Shown here: in pieces, positions 7,686 through 15,062 of the stretch
Numbering within the stretch: position 1 is the stretch's first letter
How the letters are laid out: each line of letters begins with the position of its first letter
Assembly (NCBI GenBank): GCA_025356735.1
Contig: JANXRT010000180.1
Location: 1-16,769, forward strand
Origin: Acetobacteraceae bacterium
GTDB lineage: Bacteria; Pseudomonadota; Alphaproteobacteria; Acetobacterales; Acetobacteraceae
Reading direction: 5' to 3'
Length of the DNA: 16,769 bases
The notes under the pieces: model-generated
The model's input: only the letters and a program-made list of their open reading frames with translations
Databases searched by the model: none
What the model was told of the DNA's origin: nothing
Translations under genes and position numbers: made by a program

Positions 7686-8894
7686 CTAAGCCGGCTTGAG
7701 GCGCCCGGGCAGCACCCGGGGCAATGGCGGGAAGCCGAAGGCGATTGCCACCGCCCCAAACCCGATTGCCAGGGAGCTGACGTGCATACCTGTGTAGCTG
7801 CCGAACTTGTCGAAGATCCAGCCGCCGACTGCCGGCCCTGCCGCCATGCCGAGGCTGGAGGCCATGGTGGCAGCGCCAAACACCGTGCCCATGATGCGCG
7901 CCCCGAAGTAGTCGCGCGCCAGCACCGCATACAGCGGCATCACCCCGCCGTAGGCGAGGCCGAAAATTGCGGCGACGGCGTAGAATTCCCCAAGGCTGCG
8001 GGTCGGGAGGAAGGCCCCAATCGCCAGCGCCTGCAGCAGCAACCCGCCGATCAGCACCGGCTTGGCGCCATGGCGGTCAGCAAGCACCCCCAGCAGCAGC
8101 CGTCCGCCGAGTCCCGCCAGGCCCTGCAAGCTGTAGACGCTGACGGCGGCCATGGCGGACAAGCCGCAGACCATGGCGTAGCTCACCACATGGAAGATCG
8201 GCCCGGCATGGGCGAGACAGCAGGCGAAGAAGGTCGCAGCCAGCACGAGAAATTGCCGGCTGCCCAGGGCTTGGCGCGCGGTAAGCCCCTCGCCCGCTGG
8301 CGTGGCCGTTCCGGCCGCCAGCGCGACTGCCGGTGGACGGCGCAGCAGCAACGCCGCCGGCAGCACGATAGCCCAGGCGACCAGCCCGATCACGAGCTGC
8401 GCGGCGCGCCAGTCATAGCCGGAAAGCAGCAGCCATTGCGCGAAGGGCGCGACCGTCACCGGCGCCATGCCGAGTCCGGCGGAGACGAGCGAGACGGCCA
8501 GCGCCCGCTGACGGTCGAACCAAGCGCTGGCCGTCGCCATCATGGGCGCGAAGAAGGCGCCGGCCGCTGTCCCGAGGAACAGGCCGTAGATAAGTTGGAA
8601 GGCCAGCAGGCTGGTCGCCCGGCTGGCCAGCACCAGCCCGGTGCCTAGCATCAGCGCGCCTGCAATGCCGACGATCCGCGGACCGTGGCGGTCGCTGACC
8701 CAGCCCCAGCCGAAGGAGCCGACACCCATCGCCAGGAAGGCCACTGTCATCGACGCGGAGATGCCGGCGCGCGACCAGCCCGTCCCGCTGGCAATGGGAT
8801 CGAGGAAGACGGCGAGGGAGAACAGTGACCCCATGCCGATACAGCCCATCAGCGCCCCGACGGCGACTATGACCCAGCCATAGTGTCGTTCCAT
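7686..8894 (-). CDS. Major facilitator superfamily transporter
   Basis: The 402-residue protein has the length and alternating hydrophobic pattern of a 12-helix MFS permease. It starts MERHYGWVIVAVGALMGC. The loop between helices 2 and 3 has motif A, WGWVSDRHGPRIV (about 63-75), and the second half repeats it as GRLLLGVLADRHGAKPVL, as expected from the internal duplication. A hydrophilic loop rich in Ala/Thr/Gly (about 187-216) separates the halves. The start at 8894 was chosen over upstream codons because GGAGGA lies seven bases before it and the membrane segment follows at once. The HYGWVIVAVG opening and overall pattern resemble monocarboxylate/oxalate-formate-type MFS members, so a small organic acid is a plausible substrate, but this is inference. 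It is divergent from the VOC gene. Confidence 0.92.
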   Translation of the reverse strand: MERHYGWVIVAVGALMGCIGMGSLFSLAVFLDPIASGTGWSRAGISASMTVAFLAMGVGSFGWGWVSDRHGPRIVGIAGALMLGTGLVLASRATSLLAFQLIYGLFLGTAAGAFFAPMMATASAWFDRQRALAVSLVSAGLGMAPVTVAPFAQWLLLSGYDWRAAQLVIGLVAWAIVLPAALLLRRPPAVALAAGTATPAGEGLTARQALGSRQFLVLAATFFACCLAHAGPIFHVVSYAMVCGLSAMAAVSVYSLQGLAGLGGRLLLGVLADRHGAKPVLIGGLLLQALAIGAFLPTRSLGEFYAVAAIFGLAYGGVMPLYAVLARDYFGARIMGTVFGAATMASSLGMAAGPAVGGWIFDKFGSYTGMHVSSLAIGFGAVAIAFGFPPLPRVLPGRLKPA

Positions 8895-9382
8895 TCGCGT
8901 TTCCTCCGCCGGACCCGTGCCGGGCGGCACCGAGACTTGCTTCAAGCCGCATCGTCCCAGATCGTGGCCGTGACGCAAGCGGCAGTATCGCATAAGAACA
9001 GCGCATCGGCTGTGGGCCACGGTACGGCTGCGGGTAGTACTCCTGTGCCCCGCCCTTCGCCTACTTGCCAGCCTCGTGACACTGACGCGCCGCCTATCCT
9101 CACTAGTCCCTCGCAGAACCGGTCCAGCTGCCAAAGGTCCGGATTCCGCCAATGGCAGCGATTATGGCCGTAGCGGTTGGCCTTTTGTTCGAGCTACGGT
9201 CCGCGCCACCGTCATGTGCGTCCAGGTGCTGCTGCCCCGCGGCGTCAGTATCCCCCATTCGGGGAGCGCTCGCGCAACTGGCGCCTGCCAGATGACGGCT
9301 TCAGCGTGCAGCCGCTACACTGTGGTGAACAGTGGTACGGCCCGTAATACGGTCGGGTGCGCCCACTGGTCGGAGGCTTCCC
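8895..9382. other. Divergent intergenic region between MFS and VOC genes
   Basis: This 488-base spacer separates two divergent starts and must hold promoters for both. Open frames across it have no recognisable protein pattern and poor starts. The only distinct element I found is the CACTGT/ACAGTG inverted repeat near the VOC gene, listed separately. I see no clear -35/-10 pair and no RNA gene. Confidence 0.5.
9318..9334. promoter_or_regulatory. Possible operator: CACTGT-N5-ACAGTG
   Basis: A perfect 6-bp inverted repeat with a 5-base spacer (17 bases in all) lies 48 bases before the VOC start, in the divergent spacer. Its size and position suit a dimeric repressor site. No regulator gene is adjacent, and a repeat this short can occur by chance. 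Confidence 0.25.
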
Positions 9383-9784
9383 ATGATGCGGTTCAACCAC
9401 GTCGCCAACCGGATCGACGGCCGGCACTTCGACACGGTGGCAGCCATGCTCACCGAGAAGCTCGGCTTTGTGCAACTGCGCCGCACCGAGCGTTCGGCCT
9501 GGTTCCGCCAGCCCGGGGCGTACGTCGATCTGCAACTCAGCCGCAGTGACACCTCTCACCGCGACGCCGACAAGCTGCGCTCGCAGGTGTCGTTCCTGAG
9601 CGAGACCCCTCGCGCGGCCCTGGAAGACCTCGCGGCCTGGGCGCAGACGCGTGGGTTGGAGGCGTCGGTGGGCAGCTACTCGGAGCGAGAGTTCTACCTT
9701 GATGCACCAGAGGCTTTCGTCGACTTCGTCATCGAGGCCATGACGCCCGACCTCGCGGACTACGACGCCGAGGGCAAGCAATAG
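9383..9784 (+). CDS. VOC-fold (glyoxalase/bleomycin-resistance-like) protein
   Basis: The protein has 133 residues, the typical size of a single-chain vicinal oxygen chelate protein, with two beta-alpha-beta-beta-beta modules. Module 1 runs from MMRFNHVANRIDG, with candidate metal ligand His6, through LGFVQLRR to AYVDLQLS. Module 2 runs from LRSQVSFLSETPRAALEDL, with Gln68 at the usual second ligand position, to EFYLDAPEAFVDFVIEAM, with Glu118 at the usual terminal ligand. The start at 9383 has GGAGG six bases upstream; ATG 9386 is equally possible. Upstream in-frame codons only add a non-homologous Arg/Pro-rich tail. VOC proteins include lyases, dioxygenases, isomerases and binding proteins, so no specific activity can be assigned. 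It stands alone; the MFS gene diverges from it. Confidence 0.75.
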   Translation: MMRFNHVANRIDGRHFDTVAAMLTEKLGFVQLRRTERSAWFRQPGAYVDLQLSRSDTSHRDADKLRSQVSFLSETPRAALEDLAAWAQTRGLEASVGSYSEREFYLDAPEAFVDFVIEAMTPDLADYDAEGKQ

Positions 9785-9934
9785 GCACTGACAGCCTGCC
9801 AAGCGTGTTTTGCCTGAGTCTGCTCTGCCTATGCGCGACCAGGCGAGCTTGCCGTTGCCATCGGAGCTGAAGGGCGGGATGCCAGGCTGATCCGTGCCGA
9901 GCCACCTGGCGACGATGCGTAGCAGTCTGGAATG

Positions 9935-10198
9935 TCAGGCGATCCGTGACGCGGTATCCGAGTTGGCTTGCGGAACCCCCCTCGCCAGCACGCGCGAAAT
10001 CGTCGTGTGGGTCCACGCGCCGCCGCCCCGCGGGGATGGCACACTGAGATCAGTCAGCGCCCTTGCCAACGCCGCGTGGGCGACGACATCTTTGGCCCGC
10101 ACCCTCTACACCTCCAGCACCAAGCGGTGCGCCACCCACGCCGCCACCTCCCGCCGCGCCAGAGCCGCGGCACGCCAGCTTGACACTGTCGCCGGCAT
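9935..10198 (-). pseudogene. Remnant of a serine recombinase/resolvase C-terminal domain
   Basis: Read on the minus strand in one frame, this stretch gives MPATVSSWRAAALARREVAA to LVLEV, then an amber stop at 10106-10108, then RVRAKDVVAHAALARALTDL followed by SVPSPRGGGAWTHTTIS and RVLARG. The second part matches the pattern at the end of serine recombinases, where a helix-turn-helix reads roughly AAALNxRGIPTPRGGxWxxxTVxRLLxR. No catalytic domain is found upstream in any frame, and the frame ends at a TGA at 9935-9937. I read it as a decayed 3' scrap of a mobile-element recombinase lying antisense in the spacer before the dipeptidase gene. The rest of the 9785-10260 spacer shows nothing I recognise. 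The match is by eye. Confidence 0.45.
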
Positions 10199-10260
10199 AA
10201 AGTCCCGTGATCCACAAAAGTGCAGCGGGCAACACACTGGCTTAAATACGGGAGAACGGC

Positions 10261-11391
10261 ATGGATTGCTGTAGTGGTTGTCGCTGCGCTGCCCATGGAG
10301 TTCTCCGGCGTCAACTGATGTGGGGTTCTGCATTCGCTTCGCTGGGTGCGATGCTCGGCGGCGGCTTGGGACCGAAAGGCTCGACTGCCGCTGCGCAGAC
10401 CGCTGAAGAGACCTCGGCTGCGCTTGATGTCTTGAGGAAGTCCATCTCGGTCGACGTCCATACGCATGGCGGGACAACCGGGATTACATCCAATGCGCCG
10501 CCGAATGATGACCTGGCAAAGGGCATGCGTGCGGGATCGCTGGCGATCGTCTGTCTTGCCGATGTTCCGGACGGGCCGATCCTCGGCGTGAACGCGGCCG
10601 GTGTGGCGGGTGCGACGCGCACGCCAGAGCCCGGCTTTCTCAACACGTATCATCTTGGCCGTCTTGACTGGATCGATGAGATGGTGGCCAACCACGGTCT
10701 GCGCCGCTCGTTGACCGCAGCCGATCTTGTGAGCGCGCACGCCGCCGGGCAGCCCTCGATCGTGCAGGATGTGGAAGGGCTCGATTTCCTCGAAGGCAAG
10801 CTGGAGCGTCTTGAGCAGGCACATCTGCGCGGAGTGCGGCATCTTCAGCTCGTGCACTATACGCCCAACGACATTGGCGACTACCAGACCGGCGTCGTCA
10901 CGCATAACGGGCTTACCTCATTCGGCGCCGAGGTAATCCGAGACATTCAACGCCTCGGCTTTGTCTGCGACGTCGCCCATGCGACCGAGGCCACCGTGAA
11001 GGCGGCTGTCAACGTCGCAACGAAGCCCCTGCTCTTATCGCACACGGCGATCGCTGGCTCCCGAGCGATGGGGCCGACGCCGCTTGCACCGCGGCAGGTT
11101 ACCCCCGACCACGCCCGGGCGGTCGCCGAGACGGGCGGCGCCGTCGGGATTTGGCACTTCTTCCCAAGCCTGGAGCGATACGTCGACGGTATCAAGGAGA
11201 TGGTTGACGTCGTCGGAGTAGACCATGTTTGCGTCGGTACCGACCAGCAGGTGACTCCCGGCATCCTTCAAGATTACTCGAAGTGGGTGCTGCTTATTGC
11301 CGCCATGCTGCGCGGCGGCTTCAAGCCCGACGAGGCCGGAAAGATCGCCGGCGACAACTACTTGCGAATATTCCGCGCTGCCGTCGGCTGA
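10261..11391 (+). CDS. Exported M19-family (renal/membrane) dipeptidase
   Basis: The 376-residue protein belongs to the metal-dependent M19 dipeptidases. Metal-site motifs appear in order: SVDVHTHGG (His67, His69, where the usual pattern is HxD), Glu172 in VQDVEGLDFLEG, His240 in CDVAHATEATV, His261 in LLSHTAIAGSRAMG, then GVDHVCVGTD (Asp328) and the closing GDNYLRIF. The N-terminus has a twin-arginine-like signal, LRRQLMWGSAFASLGAML, with a likely cleavage near TAAAQT (about 42-47), so the enzyme is probably periplasmic and folded before export. The start at 10261 has GGGAGAA four bases upstream. M19 enzymes cleave dipeptides, sometimes with D-residues, and some hydrolyse beta-lactams; which applies here is not visible. 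It is monocistronic, flanked by long spacers. Confidence 0.9.
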   Translation: MDCCSGCRCAAHGVLRRQLMWGSAFASLGAMLGGGLGPKGSTAAAQTAEETSAALDVLRKSISVDVHTHGGTTGITSNAPPNDDLAKGMRAGSLAIVCLADVPDGPILGVNAAGVAGATRTPEPGFLNTYHLGRLDWIDEMVANHGLRRSLTAADLVSAHAAGQPSIVQDVEGLDFLEGKLERLEQAHLRGVRHLQLVHYTPNDIGDYQTGVVTHNGLTSFGAEVIRDIQRLGFVCDVAHATEATVKAAVNVATKPLLLSHTAIAGSRAMGPTPLAPRQVTPDHARAVAETGGAVGIWHFFPSLERYVDGIKEMVDVVGVDHVCVGTDQQVTPGILQDYSKWVLLIAAMLRGGFKPDEAGKIAGDNYLRIFRAAVG

Positions 11392-11683
11392 TCTAGCCGG
11401 TCTATCCTATTCTAGGCCAACGTCTTGATTTTGGCACTTGGCAACGTCCGCTTTCACCATTGGAAAAGAGGCTGTCAAGTGACCGACAAGGGCGCGCAGC
11501 CGTCCTGCAGCTCGTGGCGGGAACGGGCCGGGAGCGGAATGGCAGCTTCGGAGTAAGGGGTACGGGAAACCGGACTTACGTGGCCGAGAGGCGGACGGCA
11601 GGTTCCGGCCCAACCACGCTATTTGCTCCAACTTGCCTGATGGCCGAAAGCCGACATCCCGATCCCGGCGCGATCGCCGTCTG
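11392..11683. other. Intergenic region with repeated GAAAGC-GAC-like motifs
   Basis: No gene is seen here. Three related short motifs occur: AACGTCCGCTTTC at 11443-11455 (inverted relative to the others), GAGAGGCGGACGG at 11586-11598 and GAAAGCCGACATC at 11646-11658. The last two each follow TGGCC, starting at 11581 and 11641. They could be pieces of a dispersed non-coding repeat. It is the spacer between a dipeptidase gene and the 3' end of a convergent broken cupin gene. Confidence 0.3.
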
Positions 11684-12172
11684 TCATTCGGCTTTGCCAT
11701 TGGAGGAGCGACGGGCATAGGGCGACCCGTCCCGCCTGGTGTGGCCTCCGGGCTGTCGTCGATGATCATCATGTCGATGTCAGAGTAGTAGCAACCGTCG
11801 CCGGGAAGCCGCGTGCCGACCTCGAGGATCAGGGCTTCCGACGTGCTGCGGTTCTGTAGGTGATGCCCGTCGGGGGGTGCCTGCCTTGAAGCCTGCGGCG
11901 TCGCCCGCGCGCAGCGTTTCCTCGCCGGCACCTGTGATCAGAACGACCTCCTCGCTGACGACGTAGACGAACTCGTCGCTTGCGATCTGCCAGTGTCGCT
12001 GGCTTGACCAGGTTCCGGGCGGGAGGCGGAGGAGGTTGACGCCGAACTGGCTCAGACCCGCGGCGTCGCCGAGGCGCTTCCGCTCGCGGTCGCAACAGGG
12101 GGCATCGAAGGGCGGTGGGTAATCGCTGCCGCGGTCGACGTCGATGATGGCAAGGTCGAGTTTTCGGTTCAT
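11684..12172 (-). pseudogene. Cupin-fold protein gene broken by two frameshifts
   Basis: The gene starts at ATG 12172 as MNRKLDLAIIDVDRGSDYPP and reads a cupin: GVNLLRLPPGTWSSQRHWQ then DEFVYVV (motif 1, His60, Glu67) and LRAGDAAGFKAG. At a run of six G at 11872-11877 (plus strand) the frame breaks: dropping one base restores PDGHHLQNRS and LILEVGTRLPGDGCYYSDID. A second break near 11745-11760 returns to the original frame, giving PGGHTRRDGSPYARR and a TGA at 11684-11686. That HRDG-PY tail is what this cupin family normally ends with, so a full gene would encode about 160 residues. Unrepaired, the first frame stops at 11780 after 130 residues. Motif 1 is also degraded: HWQ for HxH and SEE for EGE. 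It is either a true pseudogene or carries two base-calling errors. Function unknown. Confidence 0.75.
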
Positions 12173-12425
12173 AGGATCAGCTCACCATCTGCTCAAACAG
12201 CACGCTAGGGCACCCGGAATTGCGTTGCAGCAAGCTGTCTCTGCAAAGGCGGCGTCCATGCCTTCCTCTCGACTCGGAAGGGCCGGTTTGGACTCCAGCA
12301 CGCCCACAAGCGGACTGGCTGCCTCCCACCCATTCGGCCAGCTATGACCCCGAACGCCGTGTCCGCTTCCTGGAAGCTCCCACGGGTGCCTAAACGACCG
12401 AGATCGGCGCAAATCAGACCTAATC

Positions 12426-12437
12426 AGGAAGCTTCCT
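12426..12437. repeat. 12-bp perfect palindrome
   Basis: AGGAAGCTTCCT is a perfect palindrome eight bases beyond the alpha/beta hydrolase stop. It could be a protein-binding site or the base of a small hairpin; no T-run follows on the minus strand. The remainder of 12173-12425 shows nothing recognisable. Confidence 0.3.
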
Positions 12438-12444
12438 AGGCAGC

Positions 12445-13197
12445 TCATGAGGAAGGCCGATGGGCTGTGAGGAACGTCCGGATGTGGCGAACCGCCAGCG
12501 GGATCAGGTTCGGCGGATCTTTCCACGGATACAAGCTGACCTGAGCATTCGGCGCGAGCTGCGCGGCCTCCATCGCCACGGCGTATGGGTGGGCTGGGAC
12601 GTCATCGGGCAATACGAGGATCGGGGTCGCGCAACTGCGCACGAAATCTCGTGTCACCGTAAACACAAAGTCGGGGTTCGAGCGGTACATCTTCGTCAGA
12701 AAGGCGTCGACCATCGGCGGCGTCACATCGGGTCGTTGCTCGCACAGCGCCGGTCCCCATCCGGTCATGTTGTTGTTGTAGAACAGGTCACGCAGCTCCG
12801 GACGAGATCCACTTGGCTGAACCAGCACACCGGCCGGGATGCGGCCCGGCGCCCGACGCAACAAATTCCAGATGAAGGGGCCGCCGATGCAAAAGCCCAT
12901 CACCAGGAACTCTTTGATCCCAAGGTGATCCATCAGCCCGAGTTGATCGTCGGCGTAGGCGTCCCATGGGCGGTCTATCTCCAAAGGACCGGATGACTGG
13001 CCGGCGTTGGCGTTGCGCAGGTCCATCGCGATGCAGCGATACTCGTTCTCGAACGCCGTGATGGGATTAAACGGAGCGCCGCCCGTGAAGAAGGACATGG
13101 TTGCGTTCAAGCCACCGCCGGGTAGGAGCAACAGCGGGAAACCAGAACCGGCTTCGGTATAATGGATGCGGACGTCGCCTCGTTCGTAGAATGGCAT
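12445..13197 (-). CDS. Alpha/beta hydrolase with a cysteine nucleophile elbow
   Basis: The protein has 250 residues with the alpha/beta-hydrolase layout: oxyanion-loop LLLLPGGGLNATMSFF (22-37), CIAMDLRNANAGQS, nucleophile elbow VMGFCIGGPF with Cys103, acid candidate Asp198 or Asp199 in PILVLPDDVPAHP, and His238 in LIPLAVRHIRTFL. The elbow is G-F-C-I-G rather than the usual G-x-S-x-G; a cysteine there is known in dienelactone hydrolases. I chose ATG 13197 because AGGGGG lies nine bases upstream and MPFYERGDVRIHYTEAGSG is the normal beginning of the fold; the longer frame to 13260 adds residues without homology. No signal peptide is visible, so it is cytoplasmic. The substrate is unknown. Its nearest same-strand neighbour downstream is the broken cupin, 272 bases away, so an operon is uncertain. 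Confidence 0.87.
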   Translation of the reverse strand: MPFYERGDVRIHYTEAGSGFPLLLLPGGGLNATMSFFTGGAPFNPITAFENEYRCIAMDLRNANAGQSSGPLEIDRPWDAYADDQLGLMDHLGIKEFLVMGFCIGGPFIWNLLRRAPGRIPAGVLVQPSGSRPELRDLFYNNNMTGWGPALCEQRPDVTPPMVDAFLTKMYRSNPDFVFTVTRDFVRSCATPILVLPDDVPAHPYAVAMEAAQLAPNAQVSLYPWKDPPNLIPLAVRHIRTFLTAHRPSS

Positions 13198-13616
13198 TCG
13201 GACGTCCCCCTTACGATCGGCGATGTTCTTGCCTGTCGCCAAGCATGCGTCTGGCCGCACGCATTGTCGATGAAGACCAGCATCCGCCGATTGAGGAAAC
13301 TCACACGACGAGGGATGGGATCATGGTAAAGACGAGAGCCGCTGCGTCTGCGCAAGGACGAAAGAGCAGGCGCAACGCTCTACAGGGTGGTGATCGTGCT
13401 AGTCGTTGGTGGCTTAATCTCCTGCTTGGCATGAAAGCTTTACTGCCGAGGCAACGGGTTAAACCAGAGGCTCAGTGGTATGAGCGGCCAAAGACTTCGC
13501 CCTTGATCCAGCAGTTCGGCAAAGCTACCGACGTCGGGAGCAAGCGATGTCTGCTGGCAGTCCTTTGTCCCTCGGAAGCCGATCATCAGCTTTCGGGCCA
13601 ATCACGCCGATGCGGG
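13198..13616. other. Intergenic region, no supported gene
   Basis: This 419-base spacer has several weak open frames. One on the plus strand from ATG 13323 to 13634 has a purine-rich GAGGGATGGG upstream and would give 103 basic residues, but I recognise no family and it overlaps the DUF6880 3' end. A 31-codon frame on the minus strand (13525-13620) begins with an ATGA overlap of the DUF6880 stop and reads MTRIGVIGPKADDRLPRDKG; it may be chance or the stub of a lost downstream gene. The hydrolase promoter should lie here. Confidence 0.35.
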
Positions 13617-15062
13617 TCATTGGAACGCCTCTAATTCCTGCCAAAAGGCAGTTTTGCGGCCATGGGCTGCCTGGAGCGTGTGCTTATAGGCTTCGTGATC
13701 CGGTGCACCCTGGAAGTCGGACAAACGCCGCGCAAGGCTTGCACATTCGTAAAAGTGGCGTGCGGCATGCTTGTAACGTGATGAGCGTGCCGCGCCGAGC
13801 GTGAAGTCGATCATGGCGCGGCGCAGGAGCGTGGCGGCGAGAGGATGCTTGTCCTCGAGCATGTCGGCGGCGGGACTCAGTAGCTCGTAAAGGTTGCCGT
13901 TCAGCTCTTGCGTCCGGTTGAGCACGAGTTGGTTCGCCCGCAGCAGGTCCGGCCAACTGACGAGGAAAGCCAAGGCTTGGTGGACATCGCCATAGGCGAG
14001 AGCATGCGCCAAGGCGCGTTGCTCCGCGTCGAAGTCCTCGAAGTCGGGCAGCTTGCGCAGATAGGCGCGTAAGTGAGGTGCATTGAGTGTCGTGACGAAG
14101 TGCTTCCATCGAAACGCTTGCGCTTCCTCGGAACGGCCAAGTGCCTCAAGCGTGTCGACGCGCGCCTGCTCCCATTCGATTGGGATCCAGTGGCGCCCGC
14201 TAGCCTCGACGGTCTTGAGCGCATCCCACGCCTCCTGCGGCCGGCCTGCTTCGAGCAGGCGCCGTGCGATGCCGGCAGCGACTGTGGGCGCATTGCGCGA
14301 GGCGGGGTCGAGCTGCGCGATGTAGCTGTCGACATCGCCCAGGGCGTCGGCAATCTGCTGGAGGACAAAGGTCGCGGTGCGCCGACGATGCCTGGCTTCG
14401 ATCTCGTCGGCATGGATCTTTCCTGAGCCGCTCCACGCAACCACCCGCCTCTCGCGCTCGGGAGGTATCACGATCGGCTCCGCGTGCCATGCCTCCATCC
14501 GTTCCTTGAGCACGCTAAGTCCCGGCACACCTAACTGCGGCGCGAGGACAGTGACCAGCTCCTCCCATACACCGTAGCCGTCCGTGCGCAGCGCCTCGAA
14601 GGCGCGCTCGGCAAGAGCTGCGGCCTCCAGTCTGGCGGCTTGCGCCAGAAGCCCGAGGTCACGGACCGCATCGTGGAAAATCGCCACAAGCCGACCGCTG
14701 CCGTCGTCGCTGCGCGCGAGGACAGACTCCGCGCAGCTAACCAACCGCCAGATCAGCTCGAAGGCTTCGTACGGATCGGTCGGTGCGACGAGATCGCCGA
14801 TCGCGCGGCAATGCGCCTCCAGCTCGGTCGCGAGCGGCTTGACCTTCTGCCATTCGATGAAGCCCTTGGCCCTCGCAATGCTCGTTAATCGCTTCGTCAC
14901 CTCGCGCGCTACTTCTGCCGACCCGCCGCTTCCCGCGAGTGCCAGCCGCAGCCGGCGTTTGGCGGTGGCGTCACCAGCACTGATCTCAAGGAGTAGCTCC
15001 GCCAGACGTGCCGCGCCGAGCGCCTGGAGGTTCGCCGCGTTTAGCGCCTTACCGGATGCCAT
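13617..15062 (-). CDS. DUF6880-family protein
   Basis: The 481-residue protein opens MASGKALNAANLQALGAARL and continues with AELLLEISAGDATAKRRLRLALAG, the beginning I recall for DUF6880 proteins of Alphaproteobacteria, and ends in the similarly conserved SSRYKHAARHFYECASLA and HGRKTAFWQELEAF. The body is almost wholly helical, with repeated helix pairs such as RRLLEAGRPQEAWDALKTVE and VDTLEALGRSEEAQAF that resemble TPR-like solenoid repeats. No catalytic motif, signal peptide or membrane segment is visible, so it is probably a cytoplasmic scaffold or adaptor. The start at 15062 has AAGG six bases upstream, and the conserved sequence begins at once. Its stop overlaps an ATG (ATGA), which would suit a coupled downstream gene, but only a 31-codon frame follows. 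Function is unknown. Confidence 0.8.
   Translation of the reverse strand: MASGKALNAANLQALGAARLAELLLEISAGDATAKRRLRLALAGSGGSAEVAREVTKRLTSIARAKGFIEWQKVKPLATELEAHCRAIGDLVAPTDPYEAFELIWRLVSCAESVLARSDDGSGRLVAIFHDAVRDLGLLAQAARLEAAALAERAFEALRTDGYGVWEELVTVLAPQLGVPGLSVLKERMEAWHAEPIVIPPERERRVVAWSGSGKIHADEIEARHRRRTATFVLQQIADALGDVDSYIAQLDPASRNAPTVAAGIARRLLEAGRPQEAWDALKTVEASGRHWIPIEWEQARVDTLEALGRSEEAQAFRWKHFVTTLNAPHLRAYLRKLPDFEDFDAEQRALAHALAYGDVHQALAFLVSWPDLLRANQLVLNRTQELNGNLYELLSPAADMLEDKHPLAATLLRRAMIDFTLGAARSSRYKHAARHFYECASLARRLSDFQGAPDHEAYKHTLQAAHGRKTAFWQELEAFQ

Noticed and set aside
7688..7697. Perfect palindrome AAGCCGGCTT over the MFS stop codon
   Set aside because: Ten GC-rich bases are too short to be meaningful, and no T-run or partner element follows.
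7782..8648. 288-codon open frame on the plus strand
   Set aside because: It is antisense to the MFS transporter. Its translation is Gln/His/Arg/Gly-rich with no fold pattern, while the minus frame has clear membrane helices and motif A.
10180..10208. TTGACA upstream of the dipeptidase as a -35 box
   Set aside because: The only TA-rich hexamer (CATAAA at 10196) is 10 bases away, too close for a sigma-70 pair, and nothing suitable lies at 16-18 bases.
10054..10905. 283-codon open frame on the minus strand
   Set aside because: It is antisense to the first half of the dipeptidase. The recombinase-like pattern nearby is in a different frame.
11407..11700. Downstream extension of the shifted cupin frame on the minus strand
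   Set aside because: After the GDGCYYSDID segment this frame loses the family pattern, while the conserved HTRRDGSPY tail appears in the original frame. The extension is read-through of non-coding DNA.
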